From an uncultured Gammaproteobacteria bacterium (GTDB taxonomy: Bacteria > Pseudomonadota > Gammaproteobacteria > GCA-001735895): 6,461 nt of DNA. The stretch lies in assembly GCA_945787265.1 (NCBI GenBank), contig CALZHS010000101.1, forward strand, positions 1 through 6,461, written 5' to 3'. Positions 4,378 to 6,461 of the stretch are shown here, piece by piece. How positions within the stretch are numbered: position 1 is the stretch's first letter; the number at the start of each line of letters is the position of its first letter. The notes under the pieces are model-generated. The model worked only from the letters and a program-made list of their open reading frames with translations, was not told where the DNA came from and made no database searches. Made by a program: the position numbers and the translations under genes.

Positions 4378-6461
4378 ATGAGACTAAGTGAGAACTGGTT
4401 ACGCGAATGGGTAAATCCACCGATCGACAGTAACACCCTGGTCGAGCAATTGACCATGGCGGGGCTCGAAGTAGAAGCTATTTCTTCCGCTGCGCCAGAA
4501 CTCGACAATGTGGTCGTGGCTGAAGTTATTGCGCTCGAACCGCATCCCGATGCCGATAAACTCAGCGTATGCAAGGTCAGCGATGGTAGCGATACCTGGC
4601 AGGTTGTTTGCGGTGCCAGCAATGTCCGTGTCGATTTAAAGGTGGCGCTGGCCCGGGTGGGCGCGGTTTTGCCGGGAATAAAAATTAAAAAAGCCAGGCT
4701 ACGCGGGGTCGAATCGCAGGGTATGATTTGTTCAGCCGCCGAATTACAGCTCGAGGAATCATCCGAAGGTATTATGGAGTTGCCCGATGATGCGCCGCCG
4801 GGTACTCCGATCGTCGAATACCTTTCGCTCGATGACAATATTATCGACATCGATTTGACCCCGAATCGAGGCGATTGCCTGAGTATTGCCGGGGTTGCGC
4901 GAGAAGTGTCTGCACTCAACAAGATTCCATTGAATGCGCCGAGTATAGAAACGGTAGCCGCCGAAATCGATGACAGTTTTTCAGTTGAACTGCAAGCACC
5001 TGAACACTGCCCACGTTACGTGGGTCGCGTCATTCGGGATATCGATCCGCAGGCGCAAACGCCGCTGTGGATGCAGGAAAAGCTGCGTCGCTGTGGGCTT
5101 CGCCCGATCAGCCCGGTGGTCGATGTTACCAACTACGTAATGACGGAACTTGGGCAGCCGATGCACGGTTTCGATTTCGATAAGCTCAAGGGCGGGATCA
5201 GGGTACGCCTGGCGCAGGCGGGGGAAAAAGTCGCTTTACTCGACCGAAGCGAAGTCGAATGTCGTGACGATACGCTGCTGATTGCGGATCATCACCAGGG
5301 AGTAGCACTGGCAGGTATTATGGGTGGGCTCGATAGTGCGGTGCAGTCAGATACTCGCAACATATTTCTTGAAGCTGCCCATTTTACGTCGGTCGAAATT
5401 GCCGGAAAGGCGCGAGGTTTTAGCATGCACACCGATGCATCCCATCATTTCGAACGCGGAGTCGATGCCCAGTTGCCCTTGCAGGCAATGGAGCGAGCCA
5501 CCGGGTTGTTGCTTGATATCGTCGGCGGTAAGGCTGGCCCGGTGATCGACGCGGTCGCCGAGGCGCATTTGCCGCGCACCCCAACGGTCGAGCTGCGCTA
5601 CGAACGTGTGAATCGGTTGCTTGGAATCGAGGTGGACCGGAATGAGATCGGCGATATGCTGCTGCGCTTAAACATGCAGGTCAAAGAAACCGACCTTGGC
5701 TGGCAGGTAGTTCCGCCGAGCTATCGCTTTGATATTGAAATTGAAGCTGACCTGATTGAAGAGATCGGCCGGTTAATCGGTTACAACAATATCCCCGGCA
5801 GTCGCGATGCCGTAAATTCCAGGATGGACGGCTTTACCGAGCGAAAAGTTGATGTTAATCGAATCCGTGAGGTTTTGTCCGATCATGGATATTACGAGGC
5901 GATCACCTATTCCTTTGTTTCATCGAATTTGCAGGATTTACTCGACCCGGGTCAGCAGACGCTGCCCTTGTCGAACCCTATTTCGGCGGATATGTCGGTT
6001 ATGCGCACCCGTTTGCTGCCTGGTTTGATGCAGGCCCTGCAGCACAACCTCAATCGCCAGCAGTCGCGCGTGCGGTTATTCGAAACCGGCCTGTGCTTTA
6101 TCCCCACCGAAAACGGCCTCGAGCAGACCCCCCGCATCGCTGCGGTAATCACCGGGGGGCGCCAGCATGAAGGAATTTACGCACAAGGCGAGGGCGTTGA
6201 TTTCTTTGATATCAAGGGTGACCTCGAGTCGATACTGAATCTTTCGGCTGCGGATGATCTGGCTTATGTGCGCTCGAGTAACCCGATTTTGCATCCGGGA
6301 CAGGCAGCCGACGTGTTAATACGCGATGAATCCATTGGTTTTGTGGGCAGCTTGCATCCCGAGTTGTTGAAAAAGCTCGACATAAGCCAGCCTGTGCTTG
6401 TATTTGAAATTGAACTGTCGGCAATTCTGACATCAAAATTGCCTAATTTCGTTGAAATGTC
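4378..6461 (+). CDS. pheT: phenylalanine--tRNA ligase beta subunit, 3' end beyond the window
   Basis: The large PheRS chain, which binds tRNA-Phe and edits mischarged tyrosine. The frame is open for 694 codons from ATG 4378 to the window edge; the family has about 795 residues, so only the C-terminal FDX-ACB anticodon-binding domain is missing. The order is: N-terminal segment (MRLSENWLREWV), OB-fold tRNA-binding domain with HPDADKL (56-62), B3/B4 editing domain (about 210-385) with GQPMH (H263), E332 and HTDASHHFERG (T352, A354), B5 domain with the Mg-binding set D452, D458, E461 and E462, then the catalytic-like core up to HPELLKKLD and VFEIEL. The editing residues look intact. pheS ends 12 bases upstream in the same frame and no clear Shine-Dalgarno is present, so translational coupling is likely. 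I found no frameshift or stop. Confidence 0.98.
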   Translation, partial: MRLSENWLREWVNPPIDSNTLVEQLTMAGLEVEAISSAAPELDNVVVAEVIALEPHPDADKLSVCKVSDGSDTWQVVCGASNVRVDLKVALARVGAVLPGIKIKKARLRGVESQGMICSAAELQLEESSEGIMELPDDAPPGTPIVEYLSLDDNIIDIDLTPNRGDCLSIAGVAREVSALNKIPLNAPSIETVAAEIDDSFSVELQAPEHCPRYVGRVIRDIDPQAQTPLWMQEKLRRCGLRPISPVVDVTNYVMTELGQPMHGFDFDKLKGGIRVRLAQAGEKVALLDRSEVECRDDTLLIADHHQGVALAGIMGGLDSAVQSDTRNIFLEAAHFTSVEIAGKARGFSMHTDASHHFERGVDAQLPLQAMERATGLLLDIVGGKAGPVIDAVAEAHLPRTPTVELRYERVNRLLGIEVDRNEIGDMLLRLNMQVKETDLGWQVVPPSYRFDIEIEADLIEEIGRLIGYNNIPGSRDAVNSRMDGFTERKVDVNRIREVLSDHGYYEAITYSFVSSNLQDLLDPGQQTLPLSNPISADMSVMRTRLLPGLMQALQHNLNRQQSRVRLFETGLCFIPTENGLEQTPRIAAVITGGRQHEGIYAQGEGVDFFDIKGDLESILNLSAADDLAYVRSSNPILHPGQAADVLIRDESIGFVGSLHPELLKKLDISQPVLVFEIELSAILTSKLPNFVEM

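Noticed and set aside
4362..4922. 186-codon open frame on the minus strand opposite pheT
   Set aside because: It lies wholly over the conserved N-terminal part of pheT apart from the pheS stop region, and its Ser/Thr-rich product looks like a shadow of GC-skewed codons. No domain is recognisable.
6128..6159. Inverted repeat CCCCCCG/CGGGGGG inside pheT
   Set aside because: The 7-bp stem has an 18-nt loop, and its bases encode ordinary PheT residues (TPRIAAVITGG). It is most likely a by-product of Pro and Gly codons.

Overview
The window carries the conserved bacterial translation cluster tRNA-Val(GAC) – thrS – infC – rpmI – rplT – pheS – pheT, all on the + strand and tightly packed. Every protein aligns end to end with its proteobacterial family. 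Gene order, moderate GC and a non-AUG infC start suggest a Proteobacterium, most likely a gammaproteobacterium that is not an enteric. Lineage is inferred from order and recalled protein motifs, not from a search. I see no mobile element, CRISPR array, prophage or foreign gene, and no gene-free stretch longer than 300 bases; the longest complete intergenic gap is 89 bases, between infC and rpmI.

Layout. A probable -10 box is cut by the left edge. It precedes a complete tRNA-Val(GAC) with encoded CCA (23-99). Only 49 bases separate the tRNA from the thrS ATG (149), and most of this leader folds into a hairpin whose 7-nt loop reads like the anticodon loop of tRNA-Thr(GGU). thrS (149-2047) is followed by a terminator-like hairpin that contains its stop codon, then infC (2105-2623), which starts at AUC. 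An 89-base leader with several alternative pairings precedes rpmI (2713-2910). rplT follows 12 bases later (2923-3285). A 12-bp hairpin without a U-tract lies between rplT and pheS (3343-4365). pheT (4378-6461) runs off the right edge about 100 residues short of its usual C-terminus.

How the genes work together. ThrRS and the PheRS alpha and beta chains charge tRNA. IF3 controls start-codon selection and subunit recycling. L35 and L20 are large-subunit proteins, and L20 is also an early assembly factor. In Escherichia coli this cluster is known for autoregulation: ThrRS binds a tRNA-mimicking leader, IF3 discriminates against its own AUU start, L20 represses rpmI-rplT through a pseudoknot, and pheST is attenuated through the pheM leader peptide. 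Here the sequence supports local versions of the first three. The fourth is absent: no Phe-rich leader peptide fits before pheS.

The best candidate for something not plainly described is the compact tRNA-Val / thrS junction. There a single anticodon-arm mimic sits directly behind a real tRNA gene. It is a variant of a known regulatory principle, not a new system. The rest of the window is ordinary core genome with interesting regulatory detail.
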